Shown here one piece after another: positions 1 to 8,918 of a stretch of 17,514 nt of DNA. Each line of letters starts with the position of its first letter. The stretch's first letter is position 1. The position numbers were made by a program, and so were the translations under genes. This DNA comes from Beroe ovata (lineage: Eukaryota; Ctenophora; Nuda; Beroida; Beroidae). The notes under the pieces are model-generated. The model was not told the DNA's origin. It did no database searches and was given only the letters and a program-made list of their open reading frames with translations. The stretch spans positions 192,656-210,169 of the forward strand of contig CAMPET010000002.1 of the NCBI GenBank assembly GCA_946803715.1. The letters run 5' to 3'.

Positions 1-479
1 TCTGTGTTTCTTTGTGTATGTGGGTGTGGGTGTGTGTGTGGTATGTGTGGGTATATTATGGGTGGGTGCATTGAATTGTATAATTGTGGTTGTGTTGTCA
101 AAATGTATCATAGATTACCTATAAAACCTTATTGAAACACCCATGTGTTGTCTCACCCACTTTTAAATACATAAGTCTCGGCTCTCCTATGGTAAAGTTA
201 GCGTGCCTTGATCACATAATTGAGCACCAGGTATTCCCTCCCACACTCGCACCCACACTCGCACCCACACTCGCACCCACACTCGCACGTACACACACTC
301 ATACCTACGACCCTAGTGCTGCATACCCGCTTTTTTTCGCGAAATCATCACCTCCGTACTACAGATTTGATGTAGATGGATGATCATAGTGATCGATGGT
401 GCATATCGGGCGCGTGTGTGTGTGTATGTCCGATACCTTGAACAATAGCATCTGCATATCAGTAGGGGACCGCTGACGC
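1..479. other. Intergenic, GT-rich and AT-mixed; no gene seen
   Basis: Opens with a degenerate GTGTGGGTGT tract (1-60) and holds the 12-bp repeat. The short open frame from 132 is made by that repeat. Confidence 0.6.
242..289 (+). repeat. 12-bp tandem repeat, 4 units (CACACTCGCACC)
   Basis: Three exact copies and one with a final-base change. Because 12 is a multiple of three, it leaves a short artefactual open frame. Confidence 0.9.
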
Positions 480-1376
480 CCCCCCCTCATACCCCCTCTC
501 TCGTCCCCTCATGATGTGTTATCTCCCTCCTTTTCATCGACAAAGTGGTGCCGCATCGCTCCTCTCCCTATATTGTCAAGGGGATACTGAGTATAATATA
601 CAGTGAGATGTATGCCGAATCTCACTGCTGCAGGATCTATAGAAATCATGCAAGTGGGATTCAACGCGCGCACGTGCATATCGCATGTTGTTCACATATA
701 AGCATGTGGTTCACATATGAGCATGTGGTTCACATATAAGCATGTGGTTCACATATAAGCATGTGGTTCACATATGAGCATGTGGTTCACATATGAACAT
801 GTTGTTCACATATGAACATGTTGTTCACATATGAACATGTTGTTCACATATAAGCATGTGGTTAACATATGAACATGTGGTTCACATATGAGCATGTGGT
901 TCACATATGAACGTGTGTTTCACATATAAGCATGTGGTTTACATATAAGCGTATCATTGCAACTAGATGAAGCATAATCGGTAACGTATGAAGTCGGTGG
1001 ACTATATAAGTTCAGGTTCACCCTATGCTAACAGAATGAAAAACGCCCTTGTTCTCTCTCCTCATGTGATTGCGTGATGACAGCATTATTTTGCGTCTAC
1101 CTCCTTATACCACACATCATCAGTCATCTTTTCGACAATGTGTGTGATGGCCAGAAAGTAGAATATGCCAATGCTTAGACTGGACTGTTGTGGATGGCAC
1201 TTGTCTATCTGTACGGCAGTGTCTTCTTATAGCTTTAGATGGTTTTATAATGCTGTTTTATTTTATAATAATGTTTAGACGGTTTTATAGTGCTGATGTA
1301 AGAGAACTTTCTTTTTCTGTGGGCTGTGGCTTGGGAGCAATCTAGTCTAGATACAATAGTTTTATAATTAATTTTA
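480..1376 (+). repeat. Duplicated segment, copy A (~0.9 kb)
   Basis: Starts at a C-run (CCCCTCATACCCCCTCTCT) and ends at TTTATAATTAATTTTA. It is nearly identical, in the same orientation, to 1682-2317. It is longer because it holds fourteen rather than two 19-bp units and an extra ~40-bp duplication around 1230-1290 (GGTTTTATAATGCTG type). It contains a TATATAA box at 1003-1009, also present in copy B. No long coding frame is seen. Confidence 0.85.
683..948 (+). repeat. 19-bp minisatellite, 14 units
   Basis: Fourteen units in exact 19-base register with consensus GCATGTGGTTCACATATRA. Variants include ACATGTTGTTCACATATGA in three neighbouring units, showing local spread of a variant. It lies inside copy A of the duplicated segment. 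Confidence 0.93.
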
Positions 1377-1545
1377 CTAGCAGGACCCGCGGCCTCTGGC
1401 CGCTATTTTCCTGATACAGCTATCCTATCTTAAGGTTGCAGTACAATCTTAGTGCAATGATAGTCGTATCTATTGAAGTGTTGATAGTAATCGAGTATTC
1501 CCGTCCATTTCTTCCTTGGTGATGTCTAAATGCTTTCCATTCTCA

Positions 1546-1650
1546 AGTGATGTCAGACGTGTAATGTTTTACATGCTCCCCGTTTTCGAGTGGTGTCAAG
1601 CGTCATGGGCATTCCAATCAGCATGCTTGATTGGGTACCGAGTGGTGTCA
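1546..1650 (+). repeat. Degenerate ~45-50 bp repeat carrying AGTGRTGTCA
   Basis: The ten-base motif AGTGRTGTCA occurs at 1546, 1589 and 1641. Related TATGGTGTCA and AATGGTGTCA occur at about 2330 and 2345, just right of copy B. The spacers are poorly conserved. Confidence 0.45.
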
Positions 1651-1681
1651 GATCTCGAGACCCGTAGTATATAAGGAAAAN

Positions 1682-2317
1682 CCCCCCCCCCCCTCATACC
1701 CCCTCTCTGGTCCCCTCATGATGTGTTATCTCCCTCCTTTTCATCGACAAAGAGGTGCCGCATCGCTCCTCTCCCTATATTGTCCAGGGGATACTGAGTA
1801 TAATATACAGTGAGATGATATGCCGAATCTCACTGCTACAGGATTTATAGAAATCAAGCAAGTGGGATTCCACGCGCGCACGTGCGTATCTCATGTGGTT
1901 CACATATAAGCATGTGGTTCACATATATAAGCGTATCATTGCAACTAGATGAAGCATCATCGGTAACGTATGAAGTCGGTGGACTATATAAGTTCAGGTT
2001 TACCCTATGCTGACAGAATGAAAAACGCCCTTGTTCTCTCTCCTCATATGATTGCGTGATGACAGCATTATTTTGCGTCTACCTCCTTATACCACACATC
2101 ATCAGTCATCTTTTCGACAGTGTGTGATGGCCAGAAAGTAGAATATACCAATGCTTTAGACTGGACTGTTGTGGATGGCACTTGTCTATCTATACGGCAG
2201 TGTCTTCTTATAGCTTTCGATAGTTTTATAGTGCGGATGTAAGAGAACCTTCTTTTTCTGTGGGCTGTGGCTTGGGAGCAATCTAGTCTAGATACACTAA
2301 TTTTATAATTAATTTTA
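1682..2317 (+). repeat. Duplicated segment, copy B (~0.64 kb)
   Basis: Direct repeat of copy A, about 300 bp further right, starting at an N followed by a C-run and ending at the same TTTATAATTAATTTTA. It holds only two 19-bp units (about 1891-1930). The TATATAA box lies at 1985-1991. Different flanks on both sides suggest a dispersed element or an old tandem duplication. Confidence 0.85.
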
Positions 2318-2730
2318 TGCGGCTATCAGTATGGTGTCAATCAAATGGTGTCATTATCACATAAACTGCATAACTATGTTTAACTTTAGGCAAATACAAA
2401 TAAACCTTACACCAATAATGTAATACAGCCCATACAGCTTTTTTGTTAAATAAGTTCGGAAGTAATATAAGTTTTAAGTACTACTGCATAAAGTAATAAA
2501 GTAAAACAAAGTGTCACCTATATGTATTAAACAAAGAAATAAATATAACTGCAACTTTGTATCGAACTTTTACTTTCATTCATTAACATTTTACTAAGGA
2601 CGATTTATCCTTATGCTGTCACACAACAGCATGACGGATAATAAGGATTAAGGATGTATGAATTATCTCCATCTTCATTGAAAATGGGATAAACGTAGTA
2701 CACCGTGTCCATGATAATTGCAGTACTATT

Positions 2731-2982
2731 TTACCATCTGCTCATGCGATATTGTGGACTTGACTGGTGTCGAGGGTAAAATTCATTTCCATTGTTGTTT
2801 GTGCGCGGCTCATAGTTACTGCAGTTCAGCCAAACTTGCCGTTTGTCAGTCTTCATTGATGGCCTCTGCATCTCTTGAACCATTTCCCACTTTGTTTTCA
2901 AGTTTTCAATCTTGATTCCTCCATCTCGATTCTCATAATGATGTAGTATTTCCTCCAGATTTCGCTGAACTGTTTTCGATTT
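2731..2982 (-). other. Weak minus-strand open frame without start codon
   Basis: Eighty-three codons on the minus strand, open from just after a TGA (complement of 2983-2985) to TAA (complement of 2731-2733). The frame is charged and non-repetitive (LEEILHHYENRDGG, ENLKTKWEMVQEM). It has no good acceptor with a pyrimidine tract and no upstream Met. It may be a terminal exon or a decayed transposon fragment. Confidence 0.2.
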
Positions 2983-3390
2983 TCACTTCTCAGGGCTCAC
3001 CAAATGTGCTGTGTGATCATACGCCTTGTAAAACCCGTAGTATGGGCACAAATCTGGCTTCATTCATGTTCCATTGGGGATATCGGGTAGCGAAGATTAT
3101 TTATTCATCGCGAGGGAATACAATGTCGGACAAATATTGTGTCGAGTAAAGCTATCCCTCTCTTTCTCCCCTCAACATATATAGCTGTCACGCATAGCGG
3201 CATTTTGATAGGTATAGTACCTACCGCCAAACATAGTTCCTGCGTGAATGACGTGCAACACGCTTGACAGCGAGGAGAATCACAGCACTCGCATACTATA
3301 GTTTTGTGTGCGGTGGTTGATCAGACAGGATTCATCAGCCAGAAATAACTCAGAATTTAGAGGGAAGACATGCCCATGCGATGTATGTGC

Positions 3391-3492
3391 GCGCGCGTGT
3401 GTGTGTGTGAGTGTGTGAGCGTGCGTGTGTGTGCGTGCGTGTGTGTGTCAATGTCTGTGAGTGTGAGTGAGTGTGAGTGAGTGTCAATGTCT
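3391..3492. repeat. Degenerate GT-rich repeat tract
   Basis: Mixed GTGTGT, GCGTGC and GAGTGTGAGT tracts. The motif GTGTCAATGTCTGTG occurs twice (about 3446 and 3482). Confidence 0.85.
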
Positions 3493-3768
3493 GTGTGTCT
3501 CTGAAAGATATTTGACTACAGTTTACTGTCATAATAACTAATAAGCTTCAGGCTTCAGCCAGTTGAATCACAGGACCCATAGTTCACATAACTTCTTCAT
3601 CTTGGCAGTTGTAGCTGTAAAAATACCGAGAGTATTGTTCTGCAACGATCCGCATGCTCGTTTCCTATCCCTCGTAGAGCCACTCACTCAGTCTAGTCAA
3701 ATTGACAGATCTCTCGGTCACACCCGCACATGAACACACGCCCAGACTGTCCCGGACTCCCCGTTTAG

Positions 3769-3769
<1 letters not shown>

Positions 3770-3807
<38 letters not shown>

Positions 3808-3831
3808 NTGTGTGTGTGTGTGTGTGTGTGT
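3770..3831. repeat. (GT)n microsatellite with one N
   Basis: About 30 GT dinucleotides interrupted by an undetermined base at 3808. The array length is probably uncertain in the assembly. Confidence 0.95.
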
Positions 3832-4282
3832 CCATGACATTGACAATACGTTCTGTCTGCGTGAGGCACACAACCGAGACTGTGAAACTTTTTTTCTTAT
3901 TTTTCTATCACACTCATTAATTTACACCTGTAAGCACATATGAGTGCATTATATGCGACGCCCATTTTTGATTTAAGCAGCCACTTCACTCGTTCTGTAC
4001 TCGTATTAAGAGCAAATGCGTGAAAACTTGGCCAGAGCTTTTCTATAAACCGTTATGTGTCCCTCATTCACTGAATCACGAATGTGGTTAAAAGACCGTT
4101 GTTAGACTTCAGGTACTCGACAACTACCTTCCCCATTTGCTGTGCGTGGACACGCTCAATTCAGTGAATTTCAGATTCATTTCACCATCTTGCATACAAG
4201 CAATTTATTTTACAAGAGGCAATGATAAGACTAACTGGGTTTGTGTGTTTAATTGGTGCAGTAAACATGTATGAACTCACCT

Positions 4283-4319
4283 AGACACACACACTCAAAC
4301 ACACAAGCACACACACAAA
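4283..4319. repeat. Short degenerate CA repeat
   Basis: ACACACACTCAAACACACAAGCACACACAC; interrupted CA units only. Confidence 0.8.
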
Positions 4320-5566
4320 CAACCTCTAATTTTCATTCAAACATAATTCTAACATTAGGCTGAGTAAGAGTCTTTGATATATTATTCAGTGTTTATTTAT
4401 CAAAACTATGGAAATACATGATCTGAAACCCCCCTCTTTAACCGCAGAGACTCAAATAGCTTCATATTCTATAGATTGCTTTCGTTAGGTAGCGTGATTT
4501 TCATATCATACAACCCACTATATTATGTCTAGACATAGCTCAACAGTTGTTTGGTTCACCAATATTTTCATCGTTTACCCTGTATTGCAACTGAAAAAAC
4601 AATCTAGATGTCGCCATAGTTGTGTCTTCACGGGAATGTCAATCGCATATCTATGTACCCATCTTTGAATCAATTTTTAATAATCCTGCAATAGATTTGC
4701 TAGTATAGTAGTCAAGAGGCTGAAATTATCGATCACAGCTGATGATCGATCATTAATGTCTAATGATTTGCCAAATGAACATCAACTATTTGAGGCGTTA
4801 ACATGGGCGTGGCCGAGCTGAAATTTGGAATAAGACACTTTAGAATGCGCTTCCCGAATCACGAGTAATAACTGAACAATATCTGAACAAGTGCAAGAAT
4901 CTACTGATTTCTCGATAACTGTGAATTATTCCTACATCTCAAGGTAGGTGCAGTGGCTACAAGAATCATAATAAGCAGTTCAGGACCATTTCATTGTGCA
5001 GACATAATTGATGCACATGTGCAATTACACGTGCAGCGGACTGCCGTACCCATGTTGCGATACCCTGTCTCGAATCAGGAATCATGGGAAATATGTGCCA
5101 CGCCCAGTACCCATCCCAGATTGGAGAACTGGGCTCCTGCTGAGTGCTGGTAGAGAATCTCTTCTACATCACATGTCCGTCAAAATCTACATTAACTCCT
5201 GCCGAATCGGAGAAAAACTGTAAAAAAAGTGCAAATTGGCAAAGTGCAAATTGAGGACTTTAAACATTCGAAGTAGAGGAGCGTTTAGAGATACTTGACT
5301 CTAGGCCGCTCTATTACTGACCATTACATGTTTACAGTTTTGCAAGGAGATATAATACCCCACTAGCTACCTGGAACACGAGGTTTAAGTGTGTCAGAGT
5401 AACGAGTTAATTGGCATGTTAAGTGATCCACTTTACATATAATGATGGTCCGTGCTGGTACTATAGTGCTAAACACAGCAGACAATTGTTTCCCATTCTC
5501 GATTGTGTGTTTGCACAAGCTGCCAGTACTGACAGATCACGGCCCTTTTTCTCTTCTCTATTCCAG

Positions 5567-5794
5567 CTCCTCACCCTCATCCCAATGTACAGCAGTCCTG
5601 CGCTCGATCACCATGAGAAACTGGACAGCAGACAGACAGACTCGTCCAACAAGAATCCCGGGACAGACAGACAGGACCACAAACAGGATCACAAACACGA
5701 ACATCTCAAACAGGAAACAAAACAACTTCAACAGAAGAATGCTGCCCTCCAGAACCAAACTGTCTCACAAGCTAGATGCTTGCGGGTTGAACAG
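5567..5794 (+). CDS. Candidate internal exon: coiled-coil segment of an unidentified protein
   Basis: A 228-base stretch, phase 0 to phase 0, between a good acceptor (TCTCTTCTCTATTCCAG, ending 5566) and donor (GAACAG|gtcagt). It encodes 76 residues rich in Gln, Lys, His and Asp. An amphipathic stretch (HEHLKQETKQLQQKNAALQN) has leucine/alanine spacing like a leucine zipper, but no basic DNA-binding region is visible before it. No partner exons could be recognised on either side. Alternative frames are also open here (one + frame and a hydrophobic minus frame), so coding status is uncertain. It could be an exon of a gene whose other exons lie to the left. Confidence 0.35.
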
Positions 5795-6264
5795 GTCAGT
5801 CTGTGTAGAGGCTGGAGTGTTTATCTTGGGTGTGAAATCTTCCGTCCAGTGCCCACGGATTAAAAGCATCCTAGATTTATCCATTATATGCCCAAGAATA
5901 TGCTTGCCACAGTGAGACATACGAGTTGGCAGAGACATTAGTCACATATTATGTTACTCATAAGTCATATGGCACTACTTATAAAACCCAGAACCCCTGA
6001 AGCATATAATAATTTCAGCATAATTCGACCAACGTGAGATATATTACTTGTGAAGCGTCCTTGACGTTGTGCGCGCCGCGCAAATTTACTCCTCCATTGT
6101 CCATATGATGATGATCTGAGAAGATCGTCGCGTACACGCCGCGCCAGTGAACATGAAGACTGAAGATTAATCTCCTTACTTCACATGTAATAAGCTCATG
6201 AAGCATGACTGTGATTGTCACGGTCAAAGACTTGCCACGGATGTCATAGTGTAGCACTATAGCT

Positions 6265-6282
6265 GCTACTGCTAGCAGTAGC
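6265..6282. repeat. Perfect 18-bp palindrome
   Basis: GCTACTGCTAGCAGTAGC reads the same on both strands, with no loop. Confidence 0.8.
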
Positions 6283-6486
6283 TGTATAAGAAGGTATATC
6301 TCGTCATATCTAACTCAGTAACTGTAGTGAGTGTAACCTGTGTGATATCTGGTCCTGCTGGAGGTCCTGCTGATCGTGTGCCCTGAGCTCCTTAACTCCT
6401 GACTCTCCTCTCTCTCTGTGTCGACTCCTCCCCTCCCCCCTCTTCTCTCCGGATATTGTGTAGTTTTGTTGTCATCATGTCTGCTC

Positions 6487-7161
6487 ATGGATAGCGAGTT
6501 CAGTTTCGATGACATAGTTGATGGAGGAGTCCCACCCAATGGGGGATCAAGCGCCAGGGGTAGGAATAGCAGCAGGAAGAACGAATCACGACGAAGGCAA
6601 CGTGTAGGTACAATGTTGGGGAATGGGTGTAGCCCGATATAACCTAGTTCTTGATTTTTCCCACTCATTAGGCATAGGTACTACCTAAGGTAGGTATCAT
6701 AGGTTAATAGGAATCGATTGTTCATTAGAAACTATCATGACTCACTAGGTTTTGCAATTTGCATGGCCTAATGATTCTCTCAAATGCTATCCCGGAGCTT
6801 CGGTATGTGTTCCAAGTGCTGTACATCAACAGCTACTATAATTATACCGTTCATTCTTCAATACCAGCTGAATGAATCCTTACGAATTATCGCACTGGAA
6901 TGTGCTTTAGGATAATCAGCAGCGCGACCCGTCAAATCCCTCATGGCATTTGTAAATCTGGAGTTGATACTGAGTTGCCGATCAAATAACTTGGATTCTT
7001 AGATATATATCCCGTGTTTAATTGTTGGAGATATTGAATTAGCACTGTTTATCTCTGTTCATATCATTACACAGGAAGCATACTTTAGTGCCCCAGTTCA
7101 TATGCCAGGCATAGTGAGGGATATATTGTCCACTATATTAGCAATAGTGAAGTTGCCATGA
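6487..7161 (+). CDS. Candidate two-exon small gene, unknown function
   Basis: The first exon, 6487-6603, begins ATGGATAGC and encodes an acidic start (MDSEFSFDDIVDGG), a Gly/Ser linker and a basic end (RKNESRRRQR), then donor CGT|gtaggt. A phase-compatible exon, 7075-7158 plus TGA 7159-7161, follows acceptor ATCATTACACAG. It encodes EAYFSAPVHMPGIVRDILST and a short hydrophobic tail. The product would be 67 residues. A competing donor (gtgaag at 7147) would make exon 2 internal. A pyrimidine-rich tract (6381-6470) precedes the ATG. I recognise no family. Support rests on splice sites and residue composition only. Confidence 0.33.
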
Positions 7162-7477
7162 ACTGAGGAACTTAATGAGGTAATTTCGAGTGATAATTCA
7201 GAGATGTGGAATATGATTAGAATGAACAATTTTGTGACGCGTCGGCCGTGGCATTATATAATTATGCAGGAGTGTGAGTCCGCTGCTTAGAGTCGTTGAA
7301 TATAGGGATCGTAGTGTGGCTGTATCACTTGACTGTAGGAAAATCCCTCTATAATCTTCCAACGTCGCCTCTATCATCTCATTTTATAACAAAGGGCTGG
7401 GTGTAAGTATACGCATGCGTCATTTGAGGTCTTTCCTACGGTAGGAGCTCTCTCAGTTAAGATGGACCTGTGTATTT

Positions 7478-7529
7478 GTGCTACACACGCGCACAAACAC
7501 ACACACACACACACTCACACACACACACT
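7478..7529. repeat. (CA)n microsatellite
   Basis: A short ACACAC tract with one CT interruption. The small open frame across it is a repeat artefact. Confidence 0.9.
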
Positions 7530-7977
7530 TTATCGAGAGCTCTGCATGCGCTCCCTTTGTATGTGGTATAATAAATCCACACCATACCTCTGTTCTTTGT
7601 TAGCTCATCTCTTCTTTTGCTTTCCCACTAGATTATATGCACTTGCAGTGTAATTGTGAGGGAAATTTTCAGGATAAACTTGCAGTATAAAATCTCAGAT
7701 TTTCCATATGTAGGCGTGTATTTGTAAATGGGTTAAGTTCTGTGGTAACGAGTTATTGTAACGTGCCAAGGACCGCACGATTGACGATAGGACACGAGTC
7801 CTATTGATAGCCTAACCTCAATTATGTGTGTTATGACCCTGTATGATCAATGCTGGGTGGATTGAAACGTGTGCCCTTCTCCCTGTGTCTTAGACTAATA
7901 CCGGTACCCATTCATCTCACACTTCATCATCATCACAATGGGAGTAACAAACAATAGCGACCAGTACCAAGCGCAGT

Positions 7978-8022
7978 CACGTGTAGCAACTCATCACGTG
8001 ACGTGTATCTACTGAACACGTG
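7978..8022. promoter_or_regulatory. Cluster of three CACGTG E-boxes upstream of the innexin gene
   Basis: CACGTG occurs at 7978-7983, 7995-8000 and 8017-8022; the middle one runs on into GACGTG. This sextet is the class bound by MYC/MAX, USF and MITF-type bHLH-Zip factors. It lies about 630 bp before the innexin ATG. A regulatory role is inference. Confidence 0.4.
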
Positions 8023-8220
8023 TGTCTGCTTATCATATGATCTGGTGGGATCGGATAACTCGGCTCTTGGAAAAGGAAGTATATACACAGGAAGCTAGTG
8101 TGTATAATATGAGTATAATTATTATGTTTAATGATCTCACATTAATTATTCTTAATGAATAGAACGTTGTATGAGTTTTACTGATGATCAGTGTTCGTTG
8201 TTTGTTGTTGTTGTTTTCTG

Positions 8221-8347
8221 TATTTTGGGTTGTTAAATGTTTCGATGAATACGATTACGTTGTCAGTGAGCGATTAACACCTTTCAAAACAGTAGCAATC
8301 AATTCGGGCTCCTTTCAACCATCGAAACATTGAATCACCCAATTTAA
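8221..8347. repeat. Imperfect inverted repeat, ~26-bp arms
   Basis: AATGTTTCGATG (end of left arm, 8237-8248) and CATCGAAACATT (start of right arm, 8320-8331) are exact complements. The outer parts (TTTTGGGTTGTTA versus TTAAATTGGGTGATTC as complement) match less well. It is separated by about 70 bases; no coding content. Confidence 0.5.
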
Positions 8348-8649
8348 ATTGGAGTCAATTCCGGCACCCGTCATTATCCGATCAAAACCTGCTATGTCGC
8401 TAATAGAGAATTGACCCCAATTTGACAGAACAGAGTTCGTTGTGTTTTCAAAAGAATCTGAAAAGTCAAAGAAAATTTTCCCTTGACTAAAATGACAAGC
8501 CGCTCCCTTTAAACCCTAATTTTTGAAGAAACTCTCCCATGCCCTCATAAGATTTGTATTTTCTATCCCTACTGCAAATTTGGCTTTTCTGATTTGCAGA
8601 ACATTTGAAGGTTAAGTAAGACCCCTTTTTATAGGGCAAATGCTCCAAC

Positions 8650-8868
8650 ATGTTACTGCTTGGCTCACTCGGAACGATCAAGAATCTGAGCATATTCAAG
8701 GACCTATCCCTGGACGATTGGCTCGATCAGATGAACAGGACGTTCATGTTCCTGCTGCTATGCTTCATGGGCACAATAGTAGCTGTCAGTCAATACACCG
8801 GTTAGTGGACACTGGACACACATATCCGGTCACATGACGTATGTGTACAANAAACATAAAAAAACAAT

Positions 8869-8918
<50 letters not shown>

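Larger units (their letters stand above)
2983..5566. other. Long non-coding stretch
   Basis: Holds the GT/CA tracts and A/T-rich unique DNA. Frames at 4953-5223 are Cys-rich in one reading but overlap each other and lack clear splice sites. A direct repeat AGTGCAAATTG occurs twice at about 5228-5250. No gene could be supported. Confidence 0.5.
7162..8649. other. Upstream region of the innexin gene
   Basis: A CA tract, the CACGTG cluster, a short GTT repeat (about 8198-8215) and an inverted repeat; no coding exon seen. A TATATACACAGGAAG string at 8080-8094 could be promoter sequence, but no start site can be fixed. Confidence 0.5.

Noticed and set aside
683-948. Regular short repeats that could suggest a CRISPR array
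   Set aside because: The 19-bp units abut directly with no unique spacers, and the window is eukaryotic.
3665-3920. Open frames on both strands across the (GT)n tract
   Set aside because: They consist of alternating Cys-Val or His-Thr codons made by the microsatellite and contain an N.
4953-5223. Overlapping 66- and 71-codon frames, one Cys-rich
   Set aside because: They overlap in different frames, lack clear splice sites and match nothing I recognise.
5558-5758. Minus-strand hydrophobic frame (membrane-like)
   Set aside because: Complement of a Gln/Lys/His-rich + strand exon; hydrophobic residues arise from reading those codons backwards.
5442-5915. 157-codon + frame overlapping the coiled-coil exon
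   Set aside because: Asn/Thr/Arg-rich shifted reading of the same DNA. It runs through the acceptor and donor, whereas the other frame fits the splice sites.
6015-6257. 80-codon minus frame
   Set aside because: No recognisable family, no splice or start context, and no conserved pattern.
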